Source: an uncultured Parabacteroides sp. (lineage in GTDB: Bacteria > Bacteroidota > Bacteroidia > Bacteroidales > Tannerellaceae). Taken from it: a stretch of DNA of 19,777 nt. The position numbers and the translations under genes were made by a program. How positions within the stretch are numbered: position 1 is the stretch's first letter; every line of letters begins with the position of its first letter. Positions 6,527 through 16,581 of this stretch are shown here, in pieces. The notes under the pieces are model-generated. The model was given only the letters and a program-made list of their open reading frames with translations. It searched no databases and was not told where the DNA came from. The DNA lies in assembly GCA_937890135.1 (NCBI GenBank), contig CALBYC010000185.1:1-19777 (forward strand), written 5' to 3'.

Positions 6527-9500
6527 TCAATATAGCCGGACTTTGCACACTTTGCTTTTCCCGTCAGCCGTTTCCGCCGCCACCACATAAACGCCCGGAG
6601 GAAGCTGAATCTCCCGATAAGAATCATTCGCCTTTATTTCGTCCACCAACGTTCCGTCCATCCGGAAAATCCGAATCCGGACTACCGGGACAGGGGGTGA
6701 AGCAACCACAATCCGGTCCTTCCCTACCGCATAGACAAGCGGATACCCAGTTCCAATCGTTTCATTATGAACAGGTCTCCCTGCGCGCAAGAAGTATCTG
6801 CCTGCCACATTCCCCTTTACTTGGACATTACTGCCTTCGCTCAACAAGGTTTCCGTGTGCGTCAACGCGTCATACAAGGAAACCTTCGCGAACGATTCGG
6901 TTCCGCCAAATGTCAAAGTCACCTCCTCAGTCGTCGCGCCATACGTTCCTAACGGAATGTCATACATGTCATCTGTCTGGTTCACGCTGACCGCTTTCGT
7001 TCCCGCTACAGTATACACCGCCGGGACACCTTCTAGGTTTGAATCCAGAAATAGTTCAGCATCCTCGTCTGGATGGTAGTCCGAAGCAGCCCCGGCAGCA
7101 TAGCGGATTACGGCTTTGCTTTCCTTGCTCCCGGCAGAAGCTGTTATCCGCAGAGAACGCAAACTGGCATCAGTCTGGCTATCTTCAATGCCCAGCACTT
7201 GCATATCCGAAGTAAAAATGAGATCCTTGTTCGTCTCGTCCGCCAGTTGCACAAAGAAAGAACGCAAAGGAGGAATCAAAAGCGAAGAGAGGCCTTCTCC
7301 GCTGGCAACCCAACCATCCCCACTTCCTACGGCCGCGCCCTGCTTGTCTCCGTCCACATACCAGTACTTCCTCTGCAACTGCGGATTCTTTTCAAAGAAC
7401 TTCTTCATGTCCAAATGAGCGGTGAAAGGATTGCCGACCAAATAATAGGCAGTCCCATTGTTGTTCTCCAACGTAAACGTAATCGGTTCATTCTCCACAT
7501 CCGGACTAAATTCGCCATGCAAACCATACAATTGGTCTGATATCAGCCTTCCAGCTTTATCACCTCTGTCCAAATCGGGCGAAGTACCCACCACAGAACC
7601 ATCCTTCTTGTAATATGTATAATTCGCATCTGCTTTCGGCAAACGTATCAACGCTTTGCGTGAAGTGTCGTTGACATCCTGTATTTTCATCGAGAAGCCG
7701 AAACTTGGTTTCCATAAAACGTTCACATCGTTGTACACACTGCTCCAGTTCCCTTTTACCGCCATGGTTGCAGGTTGCAGCCCAGATCCCGAAGCAATTT
7801 GCATATCGGAAGCCTGGCTCCAAGCACGCTGGTAGACCGATGGCTGATACCGGCTGTTGCTTTTTGCGTCATAACTGATAGGCTGGAAGTATTCGCCAGT
7901 CTCCGTACCGCCGTCCTTCGTATAAAAATCACCGGCGAAAACTCCTTGCAGCGGGGTAGACAACAAGTTCCAGCTACCGGCCTCCAACTCATAATCCACC
8001 CAAGCCTTGTTGTAAGAGAGGTATTCGGCATGGACGACCTCCGCTTCCGGCTCGATATGGATTTGATTGCATTGGTTGGCACGATAGCGTTCGGTGTTGT
8101 ACACGCCTTTGTCCGGCTCTTCAAACGTCATCAAGTCATACTCGATACGGAACGTACGCGGAGCAATGTAATCCGGTTTGAAATCCTCCCACCAAATACG
8201 TTGCGTATGGCCGGCACGGTACAACTCCACTTGTGTTTTCCTCGGGATAATCACTTTCGAGAAACTCATAGGCGTATAGGCTCGTCCAGTATTTTCATAC
8301 GATTTCCCTTCACTGTTCGGATAAAGCGCCCCATCACTTGAAACGGCCATCCCCGCTTGTTCACGCGTCGCACGTTTCCAATTATCATCGTTGTTCCAAT
8401 CTCCAACCGTATATCCTCCCGTCCCCATCGTCGTACCGTTCCAAACCAAATATTCAGGGACGACTATCATGGAGACATTGAATTGCCCTTCGCAAGCAGC
8501 ACGGGTAGAGTTGCCATCCTTGTCCACCTCTTCGAAATAGACAGTGAACACATACTTATGCCCCTCTTTGGGGCGGAATTGCTTCAAAGGATTCGTTTCA
8601 CCTTTTACCAATTCCCCTTCAAAATCAAAATGAACCTTCATGTAATCGTTGAACTGCGAACCAGGGTTATAATATTCGGCATGCAGGTCATCCAAAAAAC
8701 CTATCGGATAGTCAAAATCATGATTGGCACCATCATTAAATAGTTCTTCATACTCCGGGTCGTCCGTTCCCACCAAATAGATATATTTGAACTTCTCGTA
8801 ATCCGCAACCGGACTGATAGGTTCGATAGGTTGCATTGTCCCATTTCGGTCATAGACGAAAGCTGCTTCCCGAAGACTTATCATCAAAGGTTTTGAAGCA
8901 TCGGTATCATGCAATTGTTCATACCCGATACGGATATTCGGATTGTATTCTTCAGGGTAATCCATATCGTTGAACCCAATGCGCATGTGTGGAGATTCAC
9001 CTGAGATATTCATTAGAATCGGGATATAGTTCCAGCAGACCAGATTCCATTGTTCCTGAGTAATGCCGCTTCCGGGAGGCAATGTGGTACGAATCGGCAT
9101 GATAATCATATGAAGCCCGGACTTTCTTAGCATCAAATCCGCCTTGGAATAATGGAGTGCCAGCCCCGGGTAATGGTCATTCGTGCCTTCAATGTCATTA
9201 TATTTCTTCAACAAAAGCCACATATTCCGAGTAAAGGCTCCAACCGTCCCGTCTCCATCAGTTGGCGGGGTATCCTCTGTGATTCGATCCGCATCTGGAT
9301 AATATTCACGGAAAACCCTTAAAGCTTCCAAGACAGATATGCTATCATAATCAGCATTGGCTTGCAGGAATTCTTCCTCCGTATCCTTATTGCCGGGAGA
9401 ACCGAAAAACCAGTCGAAATAGACTCCTTTTGTCACCTCTTTATAATCATCGCCCACCGGGACTCTCAAATCCACCGTAAAGTCCAGCACCTTGCCGGCG

Positions 9501-12097
9501 CAATAGGAGGTTGTGGGTTTTATGATCTCCCCGTTTACACGCACCAAGTCACGGGACTGCACCATGAACTCCGTTTTAATCGCACAGTTCGTCCCCCAGT
9601 CATTCAAGAAATTCTTCGCCTCAGTTTCTCCTTCGTCTGCGTACGAATCCGTTATCAACAGCCAATAAGGACGGTTCGGAGCTAACATGGAAAAGAAGTC
9701 GGCGGTCAAGACGTCGTTGCCCGCATCATCCTTCCCCGCAAAGAAAAAAAATTGCATCTCTTCTCCTTCGCCCTCCGTATTGTTCCGAGCCAAAGAATAA
9801 TTGTCATCCCCCGCCTTGTAAGCCACATTGCGGTCAAACGGAGTCTTAAAATTAAAACGCTGGAAACTTTTGAAAACGCCTGTTTCGGGTTCTACGGCTG
9901 CATCTTCAAGTGCCCGGACAATCCGTGTTTCTTTGTCTGGAATGGTGGGTTCCAATTCTAACATTCTGTTTGCGAACTTCACCGTGTCCACAAAACAAAA
10001 ATCGACACTATGATTTCCTTCAGCAGCACCATCTATACCCAAACGGGAAAGAAGGCGGTTCCAGTCCATCGAGAAGTTCACACGGACAGCGTCATCCACA
10101 CAGTTCACGCTCAACTGCATTACTTTCGCCTGCGGCCTCTTCACGTAAACTCGGATATCGTCCAAATACATGTCGCCGCCGGCAGTAGAAGCGCACTGGT
10201 TGTCCACTTGTATGATATACGAATCAAAATCAATATTATCAGACGGATTGATAAAAGAGAAATAGACCTGCATCCAATCATTCCTGTCTTTCTTGCCCAA
10301 GTCCAAGAAAGAAGTCGGAATCTGCCCGGTTTGATGGCGGTAAATCGGAGTAAAAGCTTGTTTCCCGTTCCCTAACTCCCTCACTCCCATGATGGTGAAC
10401 ATCATGGCCGCATTATGATCCGTTGTGCTCCCCCATTGGGAACGGGCAGACTTCACCCATGCAGTGACAAACAATTCAGATCCACGGCACAGTTTCTCTT
10501 TAAAAGGAATACGGGCTATCAACCCCGGACTGTCACTGGCATCAATGTACATGTGGTACGAACTCTTGTTGCCACGGCTGTTGAATCGAATAAGGTGGTC
10601 ATCGTTCGGGACAGGATAATTTTTCCCCCATCCTCCGCCGGGACACTCGACATAATTATTGGTCAGAGCATAATACCCCCATTCCGCATAATCGCCTTTT
10701 CCGCCCCTAAAGTCACCATGCTGATAACTGCCATCATAAAAAGCATATGAACACACATCCCAGTTTTGGGGAAAAGGATAGTATTTTTGGTTATTGTACA
10801 ATTCGCTTGCAACACGTGTATCGTAGTCAAAATTCAGTTCAGTCAATAACTCATAGTTGTCTTTCAAATATGCCGGTGAACGGAAATAGAACTCTTTTCC
10901 TTCTTCCTGATTTTCTTCCAGCTCGCTTTGGGATAATAATTGTCCTTCCGTTTGAAATGACAATTTATATCGGGCAATGTTATACCTCTTTCCATCTATT
11001 TGCTTATACACGATGATAGAAGCCTTTGAACCATCCTCGACCTTGTCTCCAGATGGGTAGTTGAACTGTATGACGGTATTTTCTCCCGAAATGGAGGACT
11101 TGAGCAAAGAAATTCCGGCAGAGTTATCCACCACTTCCACGTTCAATGCCACGTTCATGTTGTCATTCTTGACATTGGGAATAGCATACCCCCTCGCCTC
11201 TTTCTGCAATGAAACCAACTCTTTCGTGTAAGTCGCTCTACGAACAGCAGGGAAACTGATTTCCGACTCCTCCAAATAGGCATTGCTCCGTTCATCACTG
11301 CTTGTCAATCTCCCATTATCGATGCCCTCTTTCCATCTCCTGACATAGCTTGTATGTACATCGCCGTCCACTTCGCTGATGTAATAGATAAAACGATGCG
11401 ACAAGGTTGGTTCCCAAAAACCATTCTTCTGAAATGAGGAGGTTTTAGAAGTCTCTTTCTCATATTGCGGCGTATAGTCGTTGTAACCCGACACATCGCA
11501 GGCTATCAGGTAATAGATGTTATCCAGCTCACTGTCCGTGTTTCCCGGAAACATTTGAGCGAACTCATCTGCTGTGGGATAATGAAAAAGCATGTTGTCC
11601 AGCACTTGGTTATTGCCTGTCCCCGTCAAAGGCGAACCGACATAACCATTTTGGAAGCGGTAACCTGTCCGGCCTGTAGGAATCAGCAAGTCTTTATAGT
11701 TCCAATCCTTCGTCCCCTGGGCAGTTTCAAAAGAAGCCAAACGCCTAAAGTCATACCAGCGTTGGTATGTCCTTACACTATATTCCTTGCTAGAACCGGA
11801 ATAAAGACGATCCTGCAAGTGCAAATTTATGGTTTCTCCAGAATGAACGTACAAGGTATCGACGTTGGTATGCGTAGCTTGTACCCTGCCCCTACCATTG
11901 CTTAGATTCCAATATTCACGGCTATCGAACCCATCCTCACCTCCAATCTGGAACTCATCTTTCAAGTCATGCCATTTGGCTGGTTTGACCCTCACACTGT
12001 CATTTCGATAGTCAGATTTATATCCGTCGTTCTGAGACCAACTATTTTGCGATGGGAAAAACAACAGAGCCAACAAGGCCATGCAGACTTTCTTCAT
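6527..12097 (-). CDS. Large T9SS-secreted protein, putative fimbrial tip adhesin
   Basis: This 1856-residue protein has a signal peptide (1-21, ending NSWSQ) with no lipobox. Around residues 486-655 is a beta-rich region opening with PGGGWGKNYPVPNDDHLIRF and ending GGDMYLDDIRVYV, resembling jelly-roll carbohydrate-binding modules (CBM4/9-like). Around 1217-1245 is WNG...DWNNDDNW, and at 1551-1563 YYLVGNPFTAHLD, both recurring in surface proteins of T9SS-bearing Bacteroidetes. The last ~73 residues form a C-terminal sorting domain (RIRIFRMDGTLVDEI, LPPGVYVVAAET, KVCKVRLY), so export by type IX secretion is expected. It is the last gene of the fimbrial operon, 19 bases after the preceding gene, in the position of P. 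gingivalis mfa5. No von Willebrand A MIDAS motif is visible. The adhesin role is inferred; binding target unknown. Confidence 0.85.
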   Translation of the reverse strand: MKKVCMALLALLFFPSQNSWSQNDGYKSDYRNDSVRVKPAKWHDLKDEFQIGGEDGFDSREYWNLSNGRGRVQATHTNVDTLYVHSGETINLHLQDRLYSGSSKEYSVRTYQRWYDFRRLASFETAQGTKDWNYKDLLIPTGRTGYRFQNGYVGSPLTGTGNNQVLDNMLFHYPTADEFAQMFPGNTDSELDNIYYLIACDVSGYNDYTPQYEKETSKTSSFQKNGFWEPTLSHRFIYYISEVDGDVHTSYVRRWKEGIDNGRLTSSDERSNAYLEESEISFPAVRRATYTKELVSLQKEARGYAIPNVKNDNMNVALNVEVVDNSAGISLLKSSISGENTVIQFNYPSGDKVEDGSKASIIVYKQIDGKRYNIARYKLSFQTEGQLLSQSELEENQEEGKEFYFRSPAYLKDNYELLTELNFDYDTRVASELYNNQKYYPFPQNWDVCSYAFYDGSYQHGDFRGGKGDYAEWGYYALTNNYVECPGGGWGKNYPVPNDDHLIRFNSRGNKSSYHMYIDASDSPGLIARIPFKEKLCRGSELFVTAWVKSARSQWGSTTDHNAAMMFTIMGVRELGNGKQAFTPIYRHQTGQIPTSFLDLGKKDRNDWMQVYFSFINPSDNIDFDSYIIQVDNQCASTAGGDMYLDDIRVYVKRPQAKVMQLSVNCVDDAVRVNFSMDWNRLLSRLGIDGAAEGNHSVDFCFVDTVKFANRMLELEPTIPDKETRIVRALEDAAVEPETGVFKSFQRFNFKTPFDRNVAYKAGDDNYSLARNNTEGEGEEMQFFFFAGKDDAGNDVLTADFFSMLAPNRPYWLLITDSYADEGETEAKNFLNDWGTNCAIKTEFMVQSRDLVRVNGEIIKPTTSYCAGKVLDFTVDLRVPVGDDYKEVTKGVYFDWFFGSPGNKDTEEEFLQANADYDSISVLEALRVFREYYPDADRITEDTPPTDGDGTVGAFTRNMWLLLKKYNDIEGTNDHYPGLALHYSKADLMLRKSGLHMIIMPIRTTLPPGSGITQEQWNLVCWNYIPILMNISGESPHMRIGFNDMDYPEEYNPNIRIGYEQLHDTDASKPLMISLREAAFVYDRNGTMQPIEPISPVADYEKFKYIYLVGTDDPEYEELFNDGANHDFDYPIGFLDDLHAEYYNPGSQFNDYMKVHFDFEGELVKGETNPLKQFRPKEGHKYVFTVYFEEVDKDGNSTRAACEGQFNVSMIVVPEYLVWNGTTMGTGGYTVGDWNNDDNWKRATREQAGMAVSSDGALYPNSEGKSYENTGRAYTPMSFSKVIIPRKTQVELYRAGHTQRIWWEDFKPDYIAPRTFRIEYDLMTFEEPDKGVYNTERYRANQCNQIHIEPEAEVVHAEYLSYNKAWVDYELEAGSWNLLSTPLQGVFAGDFYTKDGGTETGEYFQPISYDAKSNSRYQPSVYQRAWSQASDMQIASGSGLQPATMAVKGNWSSVYNDVNVLWKPSFGFSMKIQDVNDTSRKALIRLPKADANYTYYKKDGSVVGTSPDLDRGDKAGRLISDQLYGLHGEFSPDVENEPITFTLENNNGTAYYLVGNPFTAHLDMKKFFEKNPQLQRKYWYVDGDKQGAAVGSGDGWVASGEGLSSLLIPPLRSFFVQLADETNKDLIFTSDMQVLGIEDSQTDASLRSLRITASAGSKESKAVIRYAAGAASDYHPDEDAELFLDSNLEGVPAVYTVAGTKAVSVNQTDDMYDIPLGTYGATTEEVTLTFGGTESFAKVSLYDALTHTETLLSEGSNVQVKGNVAGRYFLRAGRPVHNETIGTGYPLVYAVGKDRIVVASPPVPVVRIRIFRMDGTLVDEIKANDSYREIQLPPGVYVVAAETADGKSKVCKVRLY

Positions 12098-12116
12098 ATA
12101 TCCTTCTCCTTTCTTA

Positions 12117-13529
12117 CTATTTTCTCATTAGACTAACAGCTTCATACCATACGGGGTTCTCGTCCCATTCCAAAGAACCGGACGGATAATATGTATCCCA
12201 ATCCTGCAAGGGAATCGTATTGATTGTCAAAGAGGCATTGTTGATTTGCTGAGGTGCAGTCACATCGAACAGCAATCGAACAGTCTGGCCGGGCATAGCC
12301 GTCAGGTGCGCCGCAAACTTTTGCGCGTCCAATGCGCTTTCCGGGGTTATGATAGAACGGTATGTATCCGGCAACGTCCACTGCCAAGCAGTAACCGGAT
12401 CGGACGTTTGTGCAACTCCGCCATTTTCTTGCCCGATGATTCTTCCAGAAATAGTGAAGGAGCATCCTTCCGGCAAACTCAACAAATAATTATTGGTCAA
12501 TGCGTTATTTCCCAATTTCACCAAAGTGGGATATCCACCCACCGGTGCGACCGTAGCCTCCACATCCAACACTAACGAGTTCTTCAGCAGATGGAGGGAA
12601 ACCGGCAATACATGATTCCTTTCCAAAGAAGAAGCCGCCAAAGTTCCGGCATATTCCTTCCCGTTAATTGTCAACAAAACTTCAAAAGGAACAGTACCTT
12701 GCGTCTCATTCACATAAAACTCCAAAACATGCGATAGTTCGCTGTCCTTCACCACCACGGTTGGATCAAAAACCTTTGTATAAGTCAAGTTTCCTGCTTT
12801 TGATGTCGTCCCGGCAAACAAAGGAGTGACATCAGCGAAACTTTTCATTTCCAATTTAGTAATATGAGCGTCCTCCCCTTGGTTGTTTGCTAATTGTATT
12901 ATCACCTTTGCTACCAGACGTATCAAAGAAAGGGTGACACGCTGCCCATCGACAGACAAATTCACCTCTTGCTTCGTGCTCATCGGAATAAATTTATGGT
13001 TGACCACATCCACACTGCCCATCAGGTTCTCAATCGAATAAGAAGATACATCTTTCCACTTTTTGCCCTCATTGAAATCTTCTCCATTCAGTAAGTCATC
13101 CAAACAAAAGGTATGTTGTTTTATTCTCGCATGCTCCATATTGGCAAACGCATAAAAAGTTTTTTTCCCCGGAGCTATGTACTCTATCGTAGTTGCATAG
13201 TGAGCCAAATTGCCGTATTCCCCGCCATTCCCTTCCTCGGGATTGAATGCGATATGTTTCTCTATCACATTGTTTTCATTCACAATAAACAGGTGAAGGG
13301 AATGGATAAACTCACCTTCTTGTGCATACTCATCCCCATGCAAAGCTTTGCCCTCCGATATGCCTGCTGCACCTATCACTACGGATATATTCTCCAAGCT
13401 GCGCTTGGACGGAGGCGTAGGGATATATTCATCCTCGTTCGGAATCTCTTGGGTACAAGCCGTAAACAGTACAGAAGCCAATAAAAACACTAATACCTTG
13501 ATATTCATGTCAGGCAACATCCGTCTCAT
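12117..13529 (-). CDS. Fimbrillin-like lipoprotein, accessory or tip subunit
   Basis: This 470-residue protein has a lipoprotein signal peptide with lipobox FTAC (Cys25). The next part carries the pattern of FimA/Mfa-type pilins: a first-domain strand FIHSLHLFIVNENN, TIEYIAPGKKTFYAFANME, then IPMSTKQEVNLSVDGQRVTL leading into LIRLVAKVIIQL. The C-terminal half is beta-rich and ends SLEWDENPVWYEAVSLMRK, unlike the usual pilin end. The start at 13529, 13 bases after the upstream stop and preceded by AT-rich sequence, is preferred; the internal ATG at 13508 (residue 8) would also keep the signal peptide. By position it corresponds to the accessory subunits Mfa3/Mfa4 of P. gingivalis; which one it matches, if either, cannot be told. 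Confidence 0.8.
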   Translation of the reverse strand: MRRMLPDMNIKVLVFLLASVLFTACTQEIPNEDEYIPTPPSKRSLENISVVIGAAGISEGKALHGDEYAQEGEFIHSLHLFIVNENNVIEKHIAFNPEEGNGGEYGNLAHYATTIEYIAPGKKTFYAFANMEHARIKQHTFCLDDLLNGEDFNEGKKWKDVSSYSIENLMGSVDVVNHKFIPMSTKQEVNLSVDGQRVTLSLIRLVAKVIIQLANNQGEDAHITKLEMKSFADVTPLFAGTTSKAGNLTYTKVFDPTVVVKDSELSHVLEFYVNETQGTVPFEVLLTINGKEYAGTLAASSLERNHVLPVSLHLLKNSLVLDVEATVAPVGGYPTLVKLGNNALTNNYLLSLPEGCSFTISGRIIGQENGGVAQTSDPVTAWQWTLPDTYRSIITPESALDAQKFAAHLTAMPGQTVRLLFDVTAPQQINNASLTINTIPLQDWDTYYPSGSLEWDENPVWYEAVSLMRK

Positions 13530-13542
13530 ATTTACTATTTTT

Positions 13543-15336
13543 TTATGATTTCGGTTTAATAATTATTTCTTCACGCGTCTCAGGTTTCCAATTCTCTACC
13601 AAAACATTTACATTGACCGTCCGGTCTCCAGGTATATCCCCGCCAGGAGTAGAGATGCTCCTCACCCGCAGCTTGTAGATATTATTCCGGACAATGGCAT
13701 ACTCCATCGGGCCACCTCCCTCGTTCTTGCCTCGAACCAAATCATTCGATTCATTTTGGTCATTGGCATGTTTTATCCAATAAGTATAATAACAAATGCC
13801 ATCCTTGTACGTTGCTACGCCACTGGCCACATGGAGCAAGCGGCGTGTAGTGCCTTCAGTCACACCTGTTCCTATATCCACTCTCGCCTTTCCTCCATCC
13901 GTTATTCCATATTTCAATACATTTTTGACATAAGAGCCCCAACGCAAACTATCCTCTGCCTCGTTCATGATGCCATCTTTCCCATTCGATTCGTTTACCA
14001 GCCAAGCACGGTAACCAGCAGGGTCATCCAATTTTAAATGTGCAATAATGTCAGTACGTAACTCATTCCAGGTGAGGTTCTCTTTCCATACCGTATCATT
14101 GTTGATATAATAACTCCATGACGCGACATCGAAAGCCTCCATCATCTTTTCCAAAGTAGGATAGATGGCATTATTCCATTCAAAGAATGTGTCACCATCG
14201 GCATAACCGTTCGGTGTATAACGAGTCTGGAACACGATTCCTGTCGTTTGGGTACGTCGCCCCATTTCATTGACATTCTCTTTAGGATAGCCTATACATT
14301 TATAATTATCTTCCAATCCATCCACCAAGCTCTCTGTAATCACATGGTTGCTCCAACTCAAGTTATCATAGCCAATGTTTGGATAATAAGTATCTTCGTC
14401 AAAATCTTCGGCAGACTTTCTCGACCTTGATTTGGGATCCAATACATAATTCGTAGCCACAAAGCCATCGTCTGCCTGCTCCTTCCCTAAAAAGTCAATT
14501 GTTCCAAAAGCGAAACTTTCCGAAGCCTTCGTTACCCTTTTGAACATATAACTCTTCGTCTTGTCAGCGAGCGTGTTTATCAGCATCGCACCCAAAATCT
14601 TGGCCTTACCTATTTCCTCTCCCGTCGCTTGGCTTTTCACTGTATAAACACCTGCTTCTTCTCCTTCGGATCCATTAGCTTGATAGTCTACACGGGCCGA
14701 GAGACGTTCCACGTTAATGAGGCCCGTCGTTGCCGGATTCGTGTCACTGTTCTCTTTCGGAATAAAAAGTTTGTCACCAGAATCGGCTGAAGCCATAACG
14801 AATTTTGTATAATGAGGCCTTTCATATTGCCAGACATCAGAAGTCATCCAATCACGCACATCGCCCAGCGTATTAAACGCTTCAGCACTAAGTTGTCCCA
14901 CATTGGTAACCACCAACACGTCGTAGGTGTGCCCCACTTCCAAATTCACGACCTCTGCCGGTTTCGTCGTATATTGCGCATTGCCAGAATAGATAAATGC
15001 AAGGTTCGACCAATATTGATAAGCTATGACGGGAGTCGAGGCATCCCCGTTGATTCCATCAGTCGATTCAAAGAAAAAAGCGGAAATGTCATTTACTCTA
15101 TTTTCTTCCCCGATGCCATCTTCGTTGCCATCGCCAATTTCTCCTCCGGAAGGAAGCAGTACATCAGCCTTGGTCACTTGCTTGGACGAATTGGCAGACA
15201 CATTAATCCCCACGTATGCAAAAGGCACTCCGTCCTTGGTATAATGCTGGCAGTCCATATCTTCATGAATGAAAACACAAGAAGACAAACAAGCAAGGCC
15301 TACCGCCATAGTTCCTATTTTCCATGTCAAACACAT
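13543..15336 (-). CDS. Fimbrillin-like lipoprotein, Mfa1-type C-terminus
   Basis: This 597-residue lipoprotein has lipobox LSSC (Cys20). The N-terminal part follows the pilin pattern: AYVGINVSANSSKQVTKADV, DISAFFFES, YDVLVVTNVGQLS, and LINVERLSARVDYQ, where fimbrillins carry a conserved strand before the domain boundary. The end, YAIVRNNIYKLRVRSISTPGGD followed by NVNVLVENWKPETREE, is the typical Mfa1-type C-terminal signature (VRNxxYxLxVxxIxxPG...V..W). It starts 12 bases after the mfa2-like gene. It may be an accessory or tip-proximal subunit that polymerises with the major fimbrillin. The acidic patch SGGEIGDGNEDGIGEE (about 64-79) lies near the expected mature N-terminus and could be a processing region. 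Confidence 0.82.
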   Translation of the reverse strand: MCLTWKIGTMAVGLACLSSCVFIHEDMDCQHYTKDGVPFAYVGINVSANSSKQVTKADVLLPSGGEIGDGNEDGIGEENRVNDISAFFFESTDGINGDASTPVIAYQYWSNLAFIYSGNAQYTTKPAEVVNLEVGHTYDVLVVTNVGQLSAEAFNTLGDVRDWMTSDVWQYERPHYTKFVMASADSGDKLFIPKENSDTNPATTGLINVERLSARVDYQANGSEGEEAGVYTVKSQATGEEIGKAKILGAMLINTLADKTKSYMFKRVTKASESFAFGTIDFLGKEQADDGFVATNYVLDPKSRSRKSAEDFDEDTYYPNIGYDNLSWSNHVITESLVDGLEDNYKCIGYPKENVNEMGRRTQTTGIVFQTRYTPNGYADGDTFFEWNNAIYPTLEKMMEAFDVASWSYYINNDTVWKENLTWNELRTDIIAHLKLDDPAGYRAWLVNESNGKDGIMNEAEDSLRWGSYVKNVLKYGITDGGKARVDIGTGVTEGTTRRLLHVASGVATYKDGICYYTYWIKHANDQNESNDLVRGKNEGGGPMEYAIVRNNIYKLRVRSISTPGGDIPGDRTVNVNVLVENWKPETREEIIIKPKS

Positions 15337-15348
15337 GACTTCAACATC

Positions 15349-16443
15349 TTATTTAAAACCAACCATTTCGTATTGGATACGCTTCGCCCAAGAAAGCGCA
15401 CTTATCTCCACATTGACATATTCCCATTTATCTCCTCTCAAGAAAAAGGCCAGTCGATAATCATATCCACGATCCAAGAACTCTTGCGGCGAATAACGAT
15501 AAACCTCGGCGGCCGAACGCAAACGGCTCAACAAGTCCGGCAGGTTCACCCGAATTACTTCTTTGCCACTTTGTTTATGGGTAATGCTGAGGATGGCATC
15601 CTTCTCGGCATCGGCATGATAAACCAAACGGGAAGTCATGAAATCGGCATGCGCCATACGTCCGACAACTCCTGTTTGTCCTTCCGCCACTTTATCTTCC
15701 GTATTACGGGAAATATACGGAGTGTAGATAACCGGTTCCGACTCATCCACCTCGTTGTTCCATAACAAACGGCTATTTCTGTCCAATATCCGGAAATCAT
15801 AATCTGCCACATCCATCCTGCCGGGTTGGTCTATTTCACGCAAAGAGATGCTGATATACTTTGTATCACGCACCAGAGATACTGTATCTTGAGTTATCCT
15901 ATCCTGCAACACCTCTACGGGAGTAACTTTCATGCCATGCCACAGGGTGTCAAGAGGCAAAGCTTCGTTCGGAACATATCCATCTTGTCGATGGCTCAAC
16001 ACATGGGTAATGCTGTTCATCATATCGCCCAATCGCGGCTCGGTACGGATAAAATTGGCACCTCCGTTTTGGATAGTCTGTTCATAAGGAACTTGGAAAG
16101 CTTCCACCACATAGTGGTACTTGCCGGGTAGAAGTTCAAGATGCATCTTGTAGTTCTTGTCATGTAAAGGTTGATTCAAGGATGCATTGCTCTCCTCTTT
16201 TTTACATAAGAACTTTCCTTCCTCGTCAAACAAATAGACGGTAACGCTTCCCACATGGTCGGAAAACATATCCGCACGCTGCAAGTTATAATCATAACGG
16301 AAAACCAAATCAATCCCTGTCGGGCAAGGCTCAATGTCATCATGAATATACCCGCACGAGGAGATTCCTCCCAACCATAATGCAAGCAGCAACAACAGGA
16401 AGGAGTCTCTGAAATTCATATTTAGTTTCTTTTTATCTTTCAT
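15349..16443 (-). CDS. mfa2: Mfa2-like fimbrial anchor lipoprotein
   Basis: This 364-residue lipoprotein has lipobox ISSC (Cys30) followed by the hallmark Mfa2 start, CGYIHDDIEPCPTGIDLVFRYDYN, then VTVYLFDEEGKFL and LELLPGKYHYVVEAF. The Mfa2/FimB family sits in the outer membrane, anchors the fimbria and limits its length. The C-terminus ends VNVEISALSWAKRIQYEMVGFK, strikingly like the end of the major fimbrillin upstream. The listed start at 16443 follows a weak AGG; the ATG at 16419 (residue 9) follows a strongly A-rich stretch typical of Bacteroidetes translation starts and may be the true one. Spacing to the next gene is 12 bases, while 216 bases separate it from the major subunit gene. 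Confidence 0.9.
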   Translation of the reverse strand: MKDKKKLNMNFRDSFLLLLLALWLGGISSCGYIHDDIEPCPTGIDLVFRYDYNLQRADMFSDHVGSVTVYLFDEEGKFLCKKEESNASLNQPLHDKNYKMHLELLPGKYHYVVEAFQVPYEQTIQNGGANFIRTEPRLGDMMNSITHVLSHRQDGYVPNEALPLDTLWHGMKVTPVEVLQDRITQDTVSLVRDTKYISISLREIDQPGRMDVADYDFRILDRNSRLLWNNEVDESEPVIYTPYISRNTEDKVAEGQTGVVGRMAHADFMTSRLVYHADAEKDAILSITHKQSGKEVIRVNLPDLLSRLRSAAEVYRYSPQEFLDRGYDYRLAFFLRGDKWEYVNVEISALSWAKRIQYEMVGFK

Positions 16444-16514
16444 CCTAATGTTTTTCTTTTCTTAAAGCAGGAAAAGGATATAGATGGACATATACCCATA
16501 ACATGAATCGTGTC

Positions 16515-16549
16515 CAAAATTATCTATTTGAAAAGAGCATACCCACAAA
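16515..16549 (-). promoter_or_regulatory. Possible internal promoter before mfa2
   Basis: TAATTTTG (16515-16522, minus strand) matches the -7 consensus TAnnTTTG exactly. TTTG (16546-16549) lies 23 bases upstream, slightly too far from the usual 19-21. It would give a leader of about 65 bases for the anchor gene and let the anchor and accessory genes be expressed separately from the major subunit. Confidence 0.3.
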
Positions 16550-16581
16550 GAAGGAGAACTTCTTCATGAGTACACTCCATA

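Noticed and set aside
6436..6990. 184-codon plus-strand open frame
   Set aside because: It is antisense to the C-terminal sorting domain of the large protein, and its product is a Ser/Pro/Arg-rich low-complexity chain. It also spans the terminator region.
10525..10560. YIDASDS in the large protein as a MIDAS (von Willebrand A) motif
   Set aside because: The spacing DxSxS is not met, and the surroundings fit a beta-sandwich domain rather than a Rossmann-like VWA fold.
14812..15765. 317-codon open frame on the plus strand
   Set aside because: It lies antisense across the ends of two well-supported fimbrial genes, and its product has no signal, domain or composition typical of a protein.
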